This document shows positions 47,365 through 60,762 of a stretch of 64,000 bases of DNA, piece by piece. The notes under the pieces were generated by a model. That model was not told the origin of the DNA. It saw nothing but the letters and a program-made list of their open reading frames with translations, and made no database searches. Where the stretch lies: contig PUDQ02000001.1 in the NCBI GenBank assembly GCA_002964805.2, positions 6,286,001 through 6,350,000 of the forward strand. The letters are read 5' to 3'. Made by a program: the position numbers and the translations under genes. Positions within the stretch are counted from its first letter, which is position 1. Each line of letters begins with the position of its first letter. Source of the DNA: Trametes villosa (taxonomy: Eukaryota; Basidiomycota; Agaricomycetes; Polyporales; Polyporaceae).

Positions 47365-50300
47365 GCGGACGGGGCTCCTGGGAGGGTGCGGGCAGAGCAG
47401 GGAGGGCAGAGTATACGGAGGAGAGCCTTGCAGCGGGCGGGGGTTATATAAGAAACATTGGACGAGTGTGAAACGGTCGTGAAATGGTGAAATCCTCTGC
47501 CCGTCTTCCCCAAAAATACCACACATGACTCCCTTCTTTTTCCACTCCACCGTGACTGCCGTCACGCCCGATCGCCCCCCTTGGCGATCTCCCACCCAGA
47601 TCCCGTCCCGACGCGGCCTCTTCCGGCGTCCCAGTCACCACCGTCCGTCACAGCGCGTCACGCCGCCCGTGGGTACCTGTCCGGTGGGCCGTCCAGATCT
47701 GGGCGACTCTGCCGCGCCGGGCGTCTGTCTGCCCTGACTGCCCAGTCCGCGCAAAGGCCTCCGAGCACGTTCTATTCGAGTCTTGTCTTGTCCCCGCCCG
47801 CGGTCGAGAGCCCTCCTCGCTCGCCGTTTCTCCCGCAAACGTGTATTCTAGCCGCCCCCGCTCCCCCGCCCCAACAACATCAACGTGCTTCCCTCTCCGG
47901 CATTTCTCTTCCTCCCACTCCGTAGCAAGCTCTCTTTCTCCCGGACGGACGTGCTCTCTTATCACGGCAGACCCTCGGTGCTATTCCGCCATTCCGACCC
48001 TCGCGCGACGTGCGCTGCTCTTCGCGCGTTCGTGCCCAATACAGCCCACAGCACTTCTCTTCCTAATACACATATCACACCAAACGCCCGAGTCACAGCC
48101 CCCGTGTGCCATTCCGGTCCCCATTCTTCATTTCCTCCCCTTCTCATCGTAGAATGCTGCGTGCACAGCGCCCTCCCATGTGTCTCTGCCCCACCCAATT
48201 TTTCCGCCCTCGCACAGCGTGCCCGACGTGCCCAATTCATATCGCCACACACGCCTGCTGCCATCGGACATGCCCTGTACATACCTACATTGATCAATGT
48301 CAATCCAGCAGATCCTTTGCGAACCTCCTGCCACGGCGAGTGCTCAGACGACCGAACATTTCCCCCAGGCGTGCGACGACTGACGTGCGCGCACGCCAGC
48401 CCGCCATGGGCACCGATGGCGTGGGCGACTCCGAGTCACCAGTGCGATACGCACCCCAGTCATGCAGCACCATCTGCATACCAACTGGCGCACACCCCGC
48501 CCGGGGACGCCTCGGTCGGCCGACCCGACCCACAGACACAGGTACCTCCCCAGTCCGGACCCCGCCAAGCACGCAAAACGCCCTCAGCGCTGTCGTGCCG
48601 CAGCGACAAGTCATCCGTGCGCGGCCCACCGCGGCGGTATCGCGCGATGGCGCGCACCTCGCGCTAGCCCCGCGATCGGGCGCACCCAATCTTGCGCGAG
48701 TCCGCCCGTTAGTCCGTCCGCCCCGGCGCGGCGCGCCCTCCCGATCCCCCGAGAACCCGATAGCGAGCCCGCGTCGAGCGCGACTTCAGCTGCAGCATGT
48801 TGTGCCACTCGCGCGGCCGTGCGCGCATTCTGCGATTCTGCGCGGCGAGTCCACTCCACTTCGCGCGTCCACGGAAGCATCGCCGTCACCGCCGCGAGCC
48901 ATGGCCCATCGCCATTCTCCCGCGATCCATGGGCACAGCCCAGACCGAGCGCGTTCCGCCGGCGAATGTGTTCAGCGCGTCCCCGCGTCTCGCGTCGTGC
49001 GCCTCGCGCCTGCACCCGCCCTGTTCCGCGACGCGTACACGGACGCAACTGGCAGGCACGCCCCGCTGCAGCACCGCGCCACCGCGCACATCACCTCGTT
49101 GCCGGCGTCCTTCACTCGCACGCCCCCGCCTCGTGCGGGGTGCGCAGGCCTCGCGCGTCCGCACCTGCCTCCTTCGTTCTCCGTCACCCGCTGCAGATCA
49201 TCACGCTCATTTCGCGAGATTTGTCTCGCAGATTGAGGGTGACGCGTGCCCCGCCCATTGGCCCGTTTTGGCACCGCGGCGGCAGCGCCGTGCGCGCGAG
49301 CCGCCGTGAATCGAATATCCCGCCGCAGTGCGCACGTACGCGCGAAGTCACCGAACCCGGGCCCGCCCCCGCCGTCGCCCGCCCGCGGCGTGACAGCGCC
49401 GCCCTTCACTCGCCTCATCCTTCTCACTCGCACATTCGCGCGCATATGAACGTCTTCCAGGCGGTTCTGTTCTACTCCCCCCGCCGCTCCCCGCTCCCCG
49501 CCCCGGAAGGCCGCGTTCTTTCTCCCAGAGCGCGGTATTGTTAGACAGCTGCCGCAGGGCCTTGACGCGTTCCAGAGCGCGGCGCCGCGGCGGTGCATAT
49601 AATTGGCTGAAATGCATGTGCGTACCTGCGGTGAGCGGCGGGCGCGCATGTATCCTCGCAGTTCAGCACATCTTGTGTGCGCACACCGTCGCGGACGCCG
49701 CCACGGCCTTCTGGGAGGTTCCATGCAGCCGCCCGCGCCGCGTCGGGGCCTCGGGAGGTGAGGCGACCGCGTCGACAATAATAAGCAGCAGAAGGCGCTC
49801 GCGCACGCACAAACGCGGTTTCTATGGCGCAGCGTGCGCGCGTACCCACACGAACCGCTGCCCGCCACCCAGGCGTGCCTCGTCTGGATCTGCAGCTGAA
49901 GCCAGCCGACTCGCCCGGCCGCGCCGGTGCCCGAGCGACGAGGCGCAGGCTGGAGACTCGGCGCGAGGGCAAAAGGCTAAACCCCGCATGCTCGCGCCGC
50001 TTCTCCGCCATGCGGCAGCGGTCTGTCACGCTCACGCCCGGCTTCTGCGCCTTGTTGGGGACGTTTGATGCAGACGGATGCGGACGCGGGTGCGCAGGGA
50101 GGTCGTGCCGACGGCCGACGCCGCTGGCTATTGTGCGACGCTTTTGGTGAGCTGAAGGAGCACGCGGGGCGTAACATATGCGCGGGTCGCTGGAGATGGA
50201 AATCAGCAAATTGCGGGCTTCTGGAGGTGATAGCGGGCGCGTCACGGGCGCGGCTCATGTGCGCAGAGGCTATCTGGAGCAGAAGGGATGTGAGCGACAG

Positions 50301-53300
50301 AGGGGTGAAGACAGCCCGCACCGCGTCCCGGAGGAAGCGTAGCGATCTACATACGCGAGTAGGAATGCAACGCCACAACGGCGTTGGTACACAGGCGTAC
50401 ATATCGAGACGCGTGGCTGCGCGAGGGCACTTGTGGGGCCGGCTGTGTGTTCCGCCTTCGCGCCAGACTCAAACCACAGCTCGCCTTATCTTGCCAGGTA
50501 GGGTTGAGTACGACAGAGCTTTACCGCGAGAGCATTAACCGCGAATGGCAGAACGCGACGCATCCAGCTCACTTGTGGTGGCGCACTTGGGCGCTTGAGT
50601 TTATCCGCGCATCCTCCGCCGTACAGGCACTTCTACAGCTCCCGAGTAAGTCTCATTTCGTCGAGGATACAAACGGCAGATTCGCTGCCGTGTGCGCGTT
50701 ACGAGCGACGATCCCCGGGTGCGTCATAGGCCGAGCGGGGGCAGGCAGGACGAGACAGGGGGGATGCAGCACGCCACGCGAGCAGCAGCTGACATCGATG
50801 CGATACATGCATCTGGTGCCCTCCTCGAATCGGACGCACGAGTGGTTGCGATGATGGTGACGTCGATGCGCACGACGTGCCTCGCGTGCATCATCACTGT
50901 CAAAAAATGCGCTGAATATACCTCGGACGCGGATGATGTACTCACCATGTTACCATCGTACACGCATGAGGTCATCGACGCGTGCGTCGTGCACCGTGCA
51001 CACGGCCGGGTGCGCAATCGAGAGGTATGTCTCTCATGGTGGGGCGCTACAATACGAGGACCTGTATGTTGTGAGAGAACGCGTCAGCCTGCACTGACAC
51101 AGAGTACGAACATACCTCCACGGGCGCGTGCGGCGTCGAGCCAATGCTGACGCGACGCGTACCTCGGTGACGAAACCCAGCGACCGAGAGACCGGCGCAA
51201 GGCCATTTGGAGGCAAAACGCGCCATCGCGCGCCGTCAGGATGTCGTCGTCCTGGCGGCGCCATCGACGGACCTCGCGACGCGTTCCCGCACGCCCTGTC
51301 ACGCTCGCGACCCCGTGCCGCGCCGCCCGCCCGAATCCGGGCAGATCGCGACACGGTCGCGTCGGGTGACGTCAGACCCGCGCGAGATGGCTGCTCGACA
51401 ACGCGACGCGCCACGCGTCGCGCCCGTCACGCTCCCCTCCGCGAAAAATGCGCGCAAAGGCTAAAAAATTCGTTGCGTCCGCCTCGCCATCAGCGGATGG
51501 ACGTGCGACCGCGGTCTAGAACCCGGATGCTGACTCGGCGACCCTCCGAGTCGTGTTGTGTCCGCGCTCGGCAACTTCTGCGATGGGGAAGACGCCGCGG
51601 TGCACATGAACAGACGCACCGTGCTAGATGCGCGGCGGGGATCGGGCGGCGGGTGTTCTTGTGTAAGCGTTCTTCCCCTGGTATGTTGCTCATCGTCTTG
51701 TTCATACACGACGTAAGCACGCGTGCGCAGTGCGCACAAGACATTCCCGGAGTCACGGTCCACGTTCGACGACGGTCCACGCACGGGAGTAATCCTTTCC
51801 CCGGTGAGTCAGCGACACCCTTAACTTTATCTCAGTCGTCACGGACTTGCCCAGGGAATCGCGTGCATCTCCGTCGGCGATCTTGCACGGCGAATGCTTC
51901 GTTCTAGACCTCCAAGCCTCACCGCGCGCAGTGCCCCGGATTTTGCCTTCGCGAACCGATTGTCGCGTCGCGTTCTCCCTGCGGCAACGCGTCCGGGGTA
52001 GGTCCCCTAACGTCAAGGCGCGCTCAGTAAGAAATCACCCGCGTCTGGGGGTGGCTGCGCGTTCCCTCCGCGCTCTCGATGCTGTACGCCGCCACAGGGG
52101 TGCTTAGGAGTGTCTTCGGCGTTGTTCCGATCCTCAGTCAACGGCCGGCCGGGCGGCGACGGACCGCGTCGCAGCAACGATTCGGCTTGACATCTTGCAG
52201 TGGTCGGGTGGCATGAGTGAATCCGACAGCTGGCGGCTCGGAGTTCGACGGGGTTGCGGATGACGTCGGTGCCGTTGGCAGAGCTCTTTGGAGATTAGTG
52301 CCGGGCATCGCAACGGTGAGAGCGTTTGTACTCCTTGCGCAAGAAATGTTGACAAGAGTTGTCGCTGACCTTGTCCGGCATTCAGCACGTCTCGGAGCAC
52401 GCCATCCGGTGTACGCCGCTATCACTGCATAGAAACTACCGTTTCCACCCTCCGAAAAGTGTGATAGCAGGCTTCGTAAGTCACGATTTGTCCTGCAGCT
52501 TTCGTCAAAATTCTCCCCTATGTCATAGAGAGCCTTTTCCGGTTAGGAAAACGCTATGATGCGTTTTCCCATGTGATGAAGGGGCCACCCCTCGCCTTTT
52601 TTGATCATCAAACCAGCCTTTTCTAGCTGCGAAAAGTCTGCGGAAATCAAGTCAAGAAATGAGTAGACCGGGAATCCTTTCCCCCATGCGGAAACGGTCA
52701 GTTCTATGCAGTGTATGCTGCAGGACGCGGCCGACGCGCTCAAGCCTCAAGGCGGTCGCGGTCACAGATACACGCAGCCAGATTTGGTGCCTAGGCCCGC
52801 GTAAAGTGCCGGCGGTTGCTATGTACAGAGGTGTATGTAAGTTCATCTTTGGGGGGACGTCGCGACGGACCCGGTCTGCTCATTGTTTACCTGCGTGGTC
52901 TAGGCCTCCCCGCGGCCTCATTTGAACCTCGATGATCATCAAGGGTCTGCCTGCGTGTTGTTGACCCAACGCTCACCGTGCATGGCGTCGCTGTAACCAG
53001 GGCGGAGTTGCTCGGGCTGGGTGCATGTGATCCACGAGAGCGTGGGGTGAGTGCTGTTCTGTCATTGTGGTGGTGAGGATTTAGCAAGCACCTGCAGCTG
53101 ATTGCGGAGAGCGTTTTGGTTGGGAGATCCGTCTCCACTGCCTCCGGCCCTCCTCTCCGAGGTTTGGCACGCAAGACGCGACACGACCGCAGGACCCACT
53201 CCCGGCACTAAGACATGTAGAGCAAATACCACCCTACTACGAAGAGCATGGTCTGCAGGCACGCCCGCTTCGTGCCTGACCATGTCTCCGGAGCACAAAC

Positions 53301-56300
53301 CCGCCGCCAACGCTGTGCATCACTCTCCGTTCGGACCGGAAGCTGTTCCTACTCCCCATTTCAAGACATAACGACGCCTCTCCCGCCGGGCGCATCAAAG
53401 CCGCAGGCGCGCCCTGCGCCTCCCGCCGTGATGAACGCCATGCTGCTCTCAAACGGACCCGGTGCGCTCGGCCTGCCCGACGGCTGCAATCAGTAAGCAT
53501 GTGCGTGTTTATCACGCCTTCGAGATACTCTCGGGGTTAGTATCTCTGCGCTGATACCGCTGTCAGTGTCAAGGAGTGCGGTCACGAGCAGCGGTGCGAA
53601 ACAGCACCCAGTGACCCACTGATTTCACAAGTCGGCGTGGCAGGGCTGCGGCGCTGAAGCTCCCCGAGCAAGCAGGAGCGCGCCACCACCAGACAATTCG
53701 CTGGGGATCTAGCGTGCCACCTAGGTCCGCTGTGCCTAGTGCAGCACCGTCCCGTCACGCCAGTGCGCCGCCGACGCACCCCAACGTGAAGAGAGGGAAA
53801 TAGGGCGCTGTGACCGACCCGTGCCAGACACGCATCTCTGGCGTTTGGTGAGCATCTGTCCATCTATGGCCAAGTCTGTGCATCACCGTCACAGCGCTGT
53901 TCTGCTTCTGCGCCATCTGCCCGGCGGGCGAGGAAATCCGGAGGAGTGCTCGGCAGGCGACTTCGAACGCATCCGGATTCCAAGAGGGGGCATTTATTGC
54001 TTCCGGATGTGCGGGTGCGCTCAATATCCACCTATATGCGCAGATATAGGCTTCCAGTCCCTAACTTTCTCCGTTGGATAGACAGTCCGTGGCCACCCTG
54101 CCCCTCATCACACGAAGCACCGAGCCACCACGTCGCGCACAGCGAATTCACGCCGCCACCACTCCTTCACACTGCACGCTACGCCGAACAATCAGCCAAC
54201 AAAATATGGAGATGCCGCGGCGGCGCACAAGTACTTCCATCCATCCACCTATCCCGGGACGCCCGGCGGCGGGCGCGACGTCACAGCTATTGTTGGGAAC
54301 CTCGGGCCGACGTCGCACGGCGGGCCCGGGCTGCATGCGGAGACGAGCCTGCCGCCGTGCGACGTCGGAGGAACTCCGAGGCGCATCCGGTGTATGTTTC
54401 GCCCCCGCCAGTGCATCTCCGAGGAAGGGCGTTACTCAGTGGGTGGGTCGTGCGCGCTTGCCTGGTGCGGTGCTTCAAGTTGTTGTCGGCGCTCGTCTCG
54501 CAATTGGAAGCACGCATCTCGTTTGTTCGGTCCGATCTAGTTCGCAGTGAGTATCCGTTTTCCCGCTGTTCTTCAGCTCGAGGCGATGTATGCGCTCCGG
54601 ATGCTGGAACTGAGCTCGAGGGGTAAACACTCTGGGGTGCGTCTGCACATGGCCCGGGGACGACGCCCCCGGAGAACAAATCGAGCTATCCTACCGCCGG
54701 CGCAAAGCAGCTCCTTCGACATGGTGGCGCTCGTGTCCCACATGTGTCTCGGCGGGTACCGCACCGACCCACCGCCCGTCCGTGGAGGTTTTCATTATCG
54801 CTCGAGCAGCCTCCTGGAGGTCGCGCCAGCATACAGTCAAGAGGATCGCGTGCAACATTCCCGATAGATTGCTACTTACGCCTCGATTCGCTCGGAGGAA
54901 TAGATTGTCCTCTGGGCTTTCGGCCACTCTGGGCTCGCGCAGGATAACACATCTTCGTATCGTATAGCAGGAACATTGAGAAGACTATGTAGTAATATCA
55001 ATCGCATTTTCCAGTCCACATTCCACTCCCATGACGGCCACAGTTCAGTTCAATCGTTCGCGGAAAGAGAAAACTTTCTAAGTTGCCGGATCTTGCGATA
55101 ACCTCGACGCCCTTGCGTACCTTGGGGCCCCCCGGTGACCGCAGCCAAGGAATCCGGGGTAAGTCCCCGGCGCTAGCCCGAAATGCAAAACCTACACCCC
55201 GCCGCCCGATCGTCGACGCGGACCCCCGCCGCGGACTGCTCATCAGCGCACTCCGCGCCACATGCAGGCCCGCCGACAGCTAATTCAGGACGGCGCGCTC
55301 GGCCCTCCCGACGTGCGCGCCCTCTCAGGCTGGGGACGGGCGCAGGCGGAACGCGGTCGCCCGCCTCGGTCGTTTTTCAATGAAGAGCGGCTGGGAAAAA
55401 TTTGAAGGCGTCCTCTGCACGAGCCTCGCCCGAACGTGCGCCCGTGTGCATTATTTGTGCTCGAACGTGTACGACGCACGAGGCCCGCCGCGCCGCCCTC
55501 TTCCTCTTCCGGCGTCCCGCCGCCGCGACCTGCGATGCTTCATCGGAGGCCGAGGCCCTCACCGCTCCCCCGAGCATCCCGGCCAACCGCCCCATGATAG
55601 CGCGATGCTCCCCTGACAAGCCCCGCCAGACTCCCGTGCAGTAAGATCCGAATCTGCGCAGAGAGGACGAAGGCGTGCAATGCGCAACATCCGTTCACCC
55701 CAGACGAAATTGAGTGCCAACGTTGCTAAGAAGCACCCCCAAGCGCCCGTGCATGGTGCGAGATTGCGCCAAGGGACGCCGGTCGCAGGCCTCTCGTCGC
55801 TGCTCGATCGGCCACTTTAGCAATAAATACGCGCTAGAGATTAAAGCAGCGTGACACGCGGCGGTCACCGCGCTGCCCACAATTGCGAGTCTCCCGTTCC
55901 TTGGGGTGTACACGCAAGGGCGTACTTAGCGCATCGCGGAGTTGATCAGTATAAGGGGATCGTCATGTCGAGTCAGCGAGGCGCGATCGACGAGCTGTAC
56001 CATCAGCGAGCGCACACCGGACCGTGCGGGGAGGGCTGGGGAGAGGGCGTCGGCCGGGCGCGTGCTGGCTTGGTACGTCGCGACGGCCTGACGTCCGACG
56101 CACCCACACAAGCTGGGGGACGAGTCAACGACTGCGCCGGTACTCCCTCCGGGTCGTCCGACGCGTCTTCGGCCGGTCAAGCGGTTTTGAAAGTGGTCTG
56201 AGGGGATGGAATGAGGTGTTGCGAGAGGATCTATAGCATAGCCAAGCGTCCCAGAGATGCGAAGGGGATAGGGTATTAAGGCACTCCGAGTCCATGTACA

Positions 56301-56349
56301 GTAAATACCGCACCGTCCACCATATGATACGAGATAGTCGAGGCTGCAC
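47365..56349. other. about 9-kb gene-poor, GC-rich region
   Basis: No gene could be supported. Frames of up to 376 codons (48106-49236, 48462-49544 on +; 48972-49868 on -) overlap in several phases and strands. They are made of Arg, Pro, Ser, Ala and Cys without domain signatures, as expected from GC-rich noncoding DNA with few stops. I saw no tRNA, rRNA, long tandem array or transposon ends. The left few hundred bp are the upstream region of the Ecl1-like gene and the right end is the 3' flank of VPS54. Confidence 0.4.
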
Positions 56350-59300
56350 TTATGAAAGCGGATGTGCTTCTTCGGCTGGAGCGGGCGCTTCTTCGCCGTC
56401 TACCTCCGCGTTCTCCTCAGGTTTCTCGGCCTCAGGCGCGGGCGTATCCTCCTTGGGCGGGATCTCCGGAGGAGCATCTTCAACCACAGGTGGCAGTGTC
56501 TCGGCTGCAGCATCCCCATTTGCCTCAGGTTCAGATACGAGCGGTTTCTCCGTTATGGAGACAGGAGGTGGGGGAGGAGTCGGCACAGCGGGAGCATCGT
56601 CTGCCATGGGGTCCACCGGCGGAGTGCCCGCAAGCGACTCAGGCCCCGGCGAAGGCGACGCAACAACAGCAGGGGGCAGGGCCTTCTCAACGTTCAGCGA
56701 AGAAGACGCCGGCGATGGCGTGGACACCGGCGCGGCAGTGGTAGCAGCGTGCCGCCCGTTGAGCGTGCTCGCGCGCTGCAGCATCCCCCTGAACCGTCCG
56801 GCGTTGAGCGCGGGCTGGCCAGCGGGCTGCTGGGGCTGGGGCTGCATCGGCTGCTGCTGCTGTCCCCGGTTCGCGACGGACTTCTCGGAGACGACGGTCT
56901 CGAGCATCGCGGTCGGCGCGGCGACGTTCTTGAGCCCCGTCAGCTTCTCCTGGAGATAGCGCGCGTCCACGAGAAGCCTAATAGTGGACGGGGTAGCGGT
57001 CAGCAAAAACCTCAGACCGAGTACGCGGTGTGATGCGCACCTCTCCTTCGCCTCCAGGGAGGGTAGCTCGATCTTCGCGTATTCCTCCGATAGGCGGTGG
57101 TTGATCGCAGCGAAGACCTGCGTCATCACGAACTGCACGTGAAGGATACATGGAGAATCATTAGGGAGATGGACAAGACGGGATACTTGCAGGGAAGGGG
57201 ACGCTTACCTCGACGATGGAAGAGGGGAGGTACCGCGAGAGGACCTTGTGTAGAGTGACGGTCTCCTTCACGAGGACTTCCATGTACTCGTTGACGCCTT
57301 CCTTGGGCACGTCCCAGCGCACGACCTGGCGTACTGTCAACACGAGAATGGGAGCGCGCCTGATGACAGAGGTCTCACCTGCAATGAGCGGATGTGCGCG
57401 GTGAGACGGTCGCCCATGATGGCGATCAGCTTTGCATGAATCTCGTTCTGGTGCTCTTGGTAGTCCTACCATAATGTGGCGCAGGTGAATAACAGTCAAA
57501 TCCGGCACATTCTTACGCAGACGTACCCGCTTGAGCTTGTCGAACTCGATGAGCATGACTGCCTGCTTCTGGCTGAGGTGTCTACGGAACGCCTCTCGAA
57601 TGTACGGGATGAGCGAAATCATGATCGCCAACGACTGCGACGCAAGCGCTATAAACCCTTATCAGCCTCGAATGCCCCGTTTACACCCAAGTCCTAACGT
57701 ACCAAGATGCTTTGCGGTGATGTTCTTCAGCCCCGCAGAGCGCATCGCGCCCGCGCCGAGCACGACCTGGCACGTGCGCGAGTTGAACGACTTGAGGAGC
57801 TCGATCACGCGCCCCATCGTGTCCGTGACGAGCAGCGGCAGGTTCACGATCACCTTCAGGTACTCCGCGAGCAGCACGAGCACGTCGAGCGTCGCGCCGA
57901 CCGCGAAGAACGGCCGCTCCTCGACGCGCAGGTGCTTTGTCGGCGCGTGCGCGGAGCGCCGCCGCGGTGTCGCCGCGCGGGGGAAGTTCGGCGAGGGCAA
58001 GGGGGAGGAGGGGCGGGGCGCGCCGTTGGCTGCGAGCGAGGGCGAGGAGGGCGCGGGCGAGGGTGGGGGGATGGGCGAGAGGGTGTCGGCGGGCGGGCGG
58101 TTGAGGAGGAGCTCTGGGGGGTCTTGGATGGAGGCGTCGACCATCATGTCGACGATGCGTTGGACGGAGGGCGCGACGTCCGCCGCGTTCCACTGTTCGT
58201 CCTCCACGAGCTTGGCGGACTGCGATAGTTGGGCCTGGTGGAAGTGCTGCAGGAAGCTCTTCGCCTGTGAAGTGGCGATGTATGGTTGTCAGCATTCGCT
58301 TTCGCGGGCTACGGTTGACTGTACTGACCTGGCTGACGATCGTCCCCCGCAGACCCACAATCATCCGCCGGCAGATGATCTCCGACTTCACGACGAAGTC
58401 CCACGACTCGTTGAAGAGCGCGCAGAAGCTCGGCAGGTCGAGTGCGGTATGCTGCTCCGCACGGACGCTCATCACCTTCGACGCACGCGCATTCGCGAGC
58501 TCGGCTGCGGATGACAGGATGTCGGACAGCTCTTCTTGCAGCGCTGTTAGGTCCACGCTCGCTTTCGGGGACCTGATGGGCGATCAGCCTCAGTTCATGT
58601 CGGATGGCGAACGTCGGAAAGAACGTACTGGATTCCCTGGACTACCTCGACGATGATGGCGTTTTCCCGGTACAGGCCCTCGATGCAGTTCAGGAGACTG
58701 CGATACATGGCACGGGAGAGGTCCATGAAGGACGTATGGGACATGGCGCGCAACTCGGCTGCTGCACTGGACCTATAGCTAGTGTAAGTGTATGCCACCT
58801 TGCCGCTGTATATCTCGACTTACTGCTGAGGTATTGAGTCGTCGGCGCCCAGCTCAAGTGCAGGTATTCGCTGCGAGCCGCGTTAGTGGGAAAAGTGGGT
58901 TCCAGAATCCTGAGACCTACCCGCTTGATTGTACTTCGCACTTCCGCCATGACGACTTCTCGCCACGAGATGGTAGCCTCCAGGATCCCCTTTGTACGCA
59001 CCAGCGACTGCAGGAGCGGTCGTAGCCGATCCTTCAACGACATGTTGAAATCCTGCCGCTGCGCCTCCGACCAATACTCCTGCTTCGAGTCGATGCGCTC
59101 GACAAGATCATGTCGTAGAAGGTTAACAAATTCCGAGGACAGGGAGGATGTGATATCCATGGTCAACGTCCGGAGATGCTCCGGCAACGCAGCGAATGCC
59201 CTCAGCGATGACAAAGGTATTGTGGGTGCCGGGGGAGGTGGCGGTGGCGGAGGTGTTGCTGGAGGCGACTCCATGACTGTGGGCAAGGGCGATGACCGAC

Positions 59301-60471
59301 CATTCTTCACCGGGGTCGGTGGCGGCCTCGCATGCCTTGCGTCCTCGCTCGACGGGTCCCACAGCCTGTTCAGCTCCTCGATCACGTCCAGCGCCTCGCC
59401 CCACTGGCCCGCCGCGACCAAGCTCTTCGCGACCCCGGTCATCTCCATGACCCCGGCGACGAAGCGGACGCTATCTTTAACCGCGCCCATGTTCCGCAGC
59501 TTGCCCTCCTTGCGCACGATCTCGAGCCCGCGCTTCGCGCCCTTCTCGTCGACGTCCTTGAGCAGCCCGCGCAGGTGCGAGATGCGGTCGAGGCACTGCT
59601 CGGACTCAGTCTGCAGGTCCTGGAGGTTCGCGAGCGCTGCGAAGAACGAGGTGGACCGCACGGAGATCTCGCGCACGAGGTGCTGCTCGATGGTGTCCGC
59701 GTGATGCGACAGTTTCTCGAGGAGTGGTAGGGAGTAGGAGAGCGATGTCGGATCCAGGAACTCCTCGCCTTCGCGCTGCTCGGTCACAGCATTGAAAGTC
59801 CGTGGATCGCCGAGGTTGAATCCTGAATCAAAGAACACAGAGGGTACGGTCTCCAGAGGTGGAGGCGCCTTGCCTGGGGGTGGCCTGGGTGTTCGCGGAG
59901 TATTGGGTGTGGGAGGGACTTCGATGCTGAGCCGGGACGAAGAGGCGGTGTTCTCGATCTGTGCGACGCCGTCCCGCCCTTGCTCCGCGTTCTGCACGAA
60001 GCGCTCCCACTCCGGGGTGACCGCGCGGAGGTAGGAGTCGAAGTCTTTGCGGCGCACGCGCGGGAGGTCGGCGGGAGGAACGGCGGGAAGTGCGGAGTGC
60101 GCCTTTGGTGGGTCGGGTTTCTTGCGCGGACTGTTTACAACATTCGAGATGGCTGCATGCGTTCAGTATACGCTTCATGACATTCTTGCTTTCGTACGGG
60201 ACGCACCATTGAAGCCGTGCCTCGAGCTGCTCCATTCCGTTGGTAGTGCACCAAGAGCGAGGTTGGCGAGGGAGCCATTGTTATAGACATCATAGGGCGC
60301 GTTATTCGCAAAGTAGTCTCCCCTGCCCTCTGTGGTCTCGGAGACACTACCGGGGCCTGGTCGCCTAGCATCCCAGTTAAATCTGAAAGCAGCGTTTCGA
60401 GACGCCGTAAATGTAGGGAGCTCTCCGACAGGCGAGGCAGGACGCGAGGGAGTTGACGCGTAGTCAGACAT
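56350..60471 (-). CDS. VPS54: Vps54, GARP tethering complex subunit
   Basis: Minus-strand gene with many short introns, from MSDYASTPSRPASPVGELP at 60471 to the stop at 56350, roughly 1,100-1,200 residues. The N-terminal region includes DLPRVRRKDFDSYLRAVTP. The most diagnostic block is STSFFAALANLQDLQTESEQ with CLDRISHLRGLLKDVDEKG (about 59520-59660), the coiled-coil Vps54 N-terminal domain. The Vps54-like C-terminal domain spans about 57000-58250 and includes TCQVVLGAGAMRSAGLKNIT and ITAKHLGTLG. It ends in a Pro/Glu/Ala-rich tail. Vps54 forms the GARP complex with Vps51-53 and tethers endosome-derived vesicles at the trans-Golgi. Poly-Pro and Pro/Ser insertions at 59220-59260 and 58000-58100 are long for the family and probably disordered loops. 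An alternative in-frame start lies slightly upstream (60507). Confidence 0.95.
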
Positions 60472-60762
60472 GGAGGTGAGAAGCAGGTGAGAGTTTCGGT
60501 CATGCACAGTAGGATCAGAGCACTATGAAGCCTCCAAGTCAGACCCCAGTTTTAACATGAATCCTGCCGCGACCGCAAGAGTTGCCTGAGGACGAGGGTG
60601 GAAGGGAGAAGAGCGTGTGCTAGACCGTGAGCTCGCCGTGGCGGATGTCTCCAGCGCATCTATGGGCGCCTCCGCAGAAGCAGGCGCGGTTTACGTAAAC
60701 GCGCTCTCCATGGCGCAGACGCTCCGAGTCGCGTCCACTCGCGCTCCTTGACTGGAAGAGAC
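60472..60762. promoter_or_regulatory. divergent promoter region between VPS54 and the metaxin-family gene
   Basis: Only 291 bp separate two start codons facing outward, so the two housekeeping genes probably share a bidirectional promoter. No specific element could be assigned. Confidence 0.5.

Noticed and set aside
47885..49868. Long overlapping open frames of 260-376 codons on both strands
   Set aside because: They overlap in several phases, are Arg/Pro/Ser/Ala/Cys-rich and lack motifs. GC-rich DNA has few stop codons, so such frames arise by chance.
51128..51907. 259-codon + strand frame rich in Arg
   Set aside because: No recognisable family and typical of a shadow frame in GC-rich sequence.
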